A stretch of 19,517 nucleotides of DNA from Phellopilus nigrolimitatus (Eukaryota > Basidiomycota > Agaricomycetes > Hymenochaetales > Hymenochaetaceae), in NCBI GenBank assembly GCA_021029095.1, contig JAJOHG010000445.1:1-19517 (forward strand), in the 5' to 3' direction. The notes below the pieces were generated by a model, which saw only the letters and a program-made list of their open reading frames with translations, was not told the DNA's origin and ran no database searches. Below, one piece after another: positions 19,517 to 19,517 of the stretch. Position numbers and translations under genes: made by a program. How positions within the stretch are numbered: the stretch's first letter is position 1; each line of letters starts with the position of its first letter.

Positions 19517-19517
19517 C

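Larger units (their letters stand above)
18172..19517. other. Right end without a firm gene
   Basis: 1.35 kb in which no complete gene could be assembled. It contains a TTTAAA on the minus strand (18227-18232) that could serve the PARP-like gene, a TATAAAA on the plus strand (18486-18492), one minus-strand open frame (18826-19260), and a 7-bp-stem hairpin at the edge (19499-19516). A gene with several short exons, partly outside the window, could be missed here. Confidence 0.5.

Noticed and set aside
1..19517. CRISPR arrays, bacterial-type operons, or viral replication genes
   Set aside because: None seen. The spliced genes and eukaryotic core proteins identify a fungal chromosome.

Overview
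The window looks like a gene-dense stretch of a basidiomycete (mushroom-type, Agaricomycete) nuclear genome. The genes are split by many short introns, mostly 47-65 nt, with GT...AG borders. Several recognisable fungal housekeeping proteins are present, intergenic gaps are small, and there are no operons, Shine-Dalgarno sites or CRISPR-like arrays. All exon models below were spliced by hand from the sequence; I had no transcript or database support.

Layout from left to right. 2-76 (+): the last 24 codons of a gene that begins outside the window. 745-3585 (+): a six-exon gene for an I-BAR/BAR-like membrane-binding protein resembling Ivy1. 3880-4869 (-): a 5'-truncated tetratricopeptide gene made of six exact 138-bp units, probably a pseudogene. 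4870-7568: about 2.7 kb without a convincing gene; it holds a possible coding remnant and a G-quadruplex motif. 7569-9081 (-): MED19/Rox3 of Mediator, five exons. 9861-12043 (+): a secreted GH79 glycoside hydrolase (beta-glucuronidase type), twelve exons, two of them microexons. 12346-13276 (-): an F-box-like/ankyrin protein whose start lies in a separate 39-nt first exon. 13974-15407 (+): the CCCH protein TMA46 (ZC3H15/DFRP1 family), eight exons. 15529-16829 (-): the spliceosomal factor CWC2, four exons, convergent with TMA46. 17165-18171 (-): a small PARP-catalytic-domain protein in six or seven short exons with its His-Tyr-Glu triad intact. 18172-19517: no firm gene, one weak open frame and a good TATA motif.

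The genes do not form an evident pathway. MED19 (transcription), CWC2 (splicing) and TMA46 (ribosome-associated) are unrelated core genes. The GH79 enzyme is secreted and probably acts on plant or extracellular glucuronides. The TPR, F-box/ankyrin and PARP-like genes belong to families that expand and vary in mushrooms.

The most interesting points are the PARP-like gene, where family-like coding sequence containing an in-frame stop coincides with a possible 48-nt intron; the precisely periodic but decapitated TPR array; and the GH79 microexons. I did not find a clear new multi-gene system.
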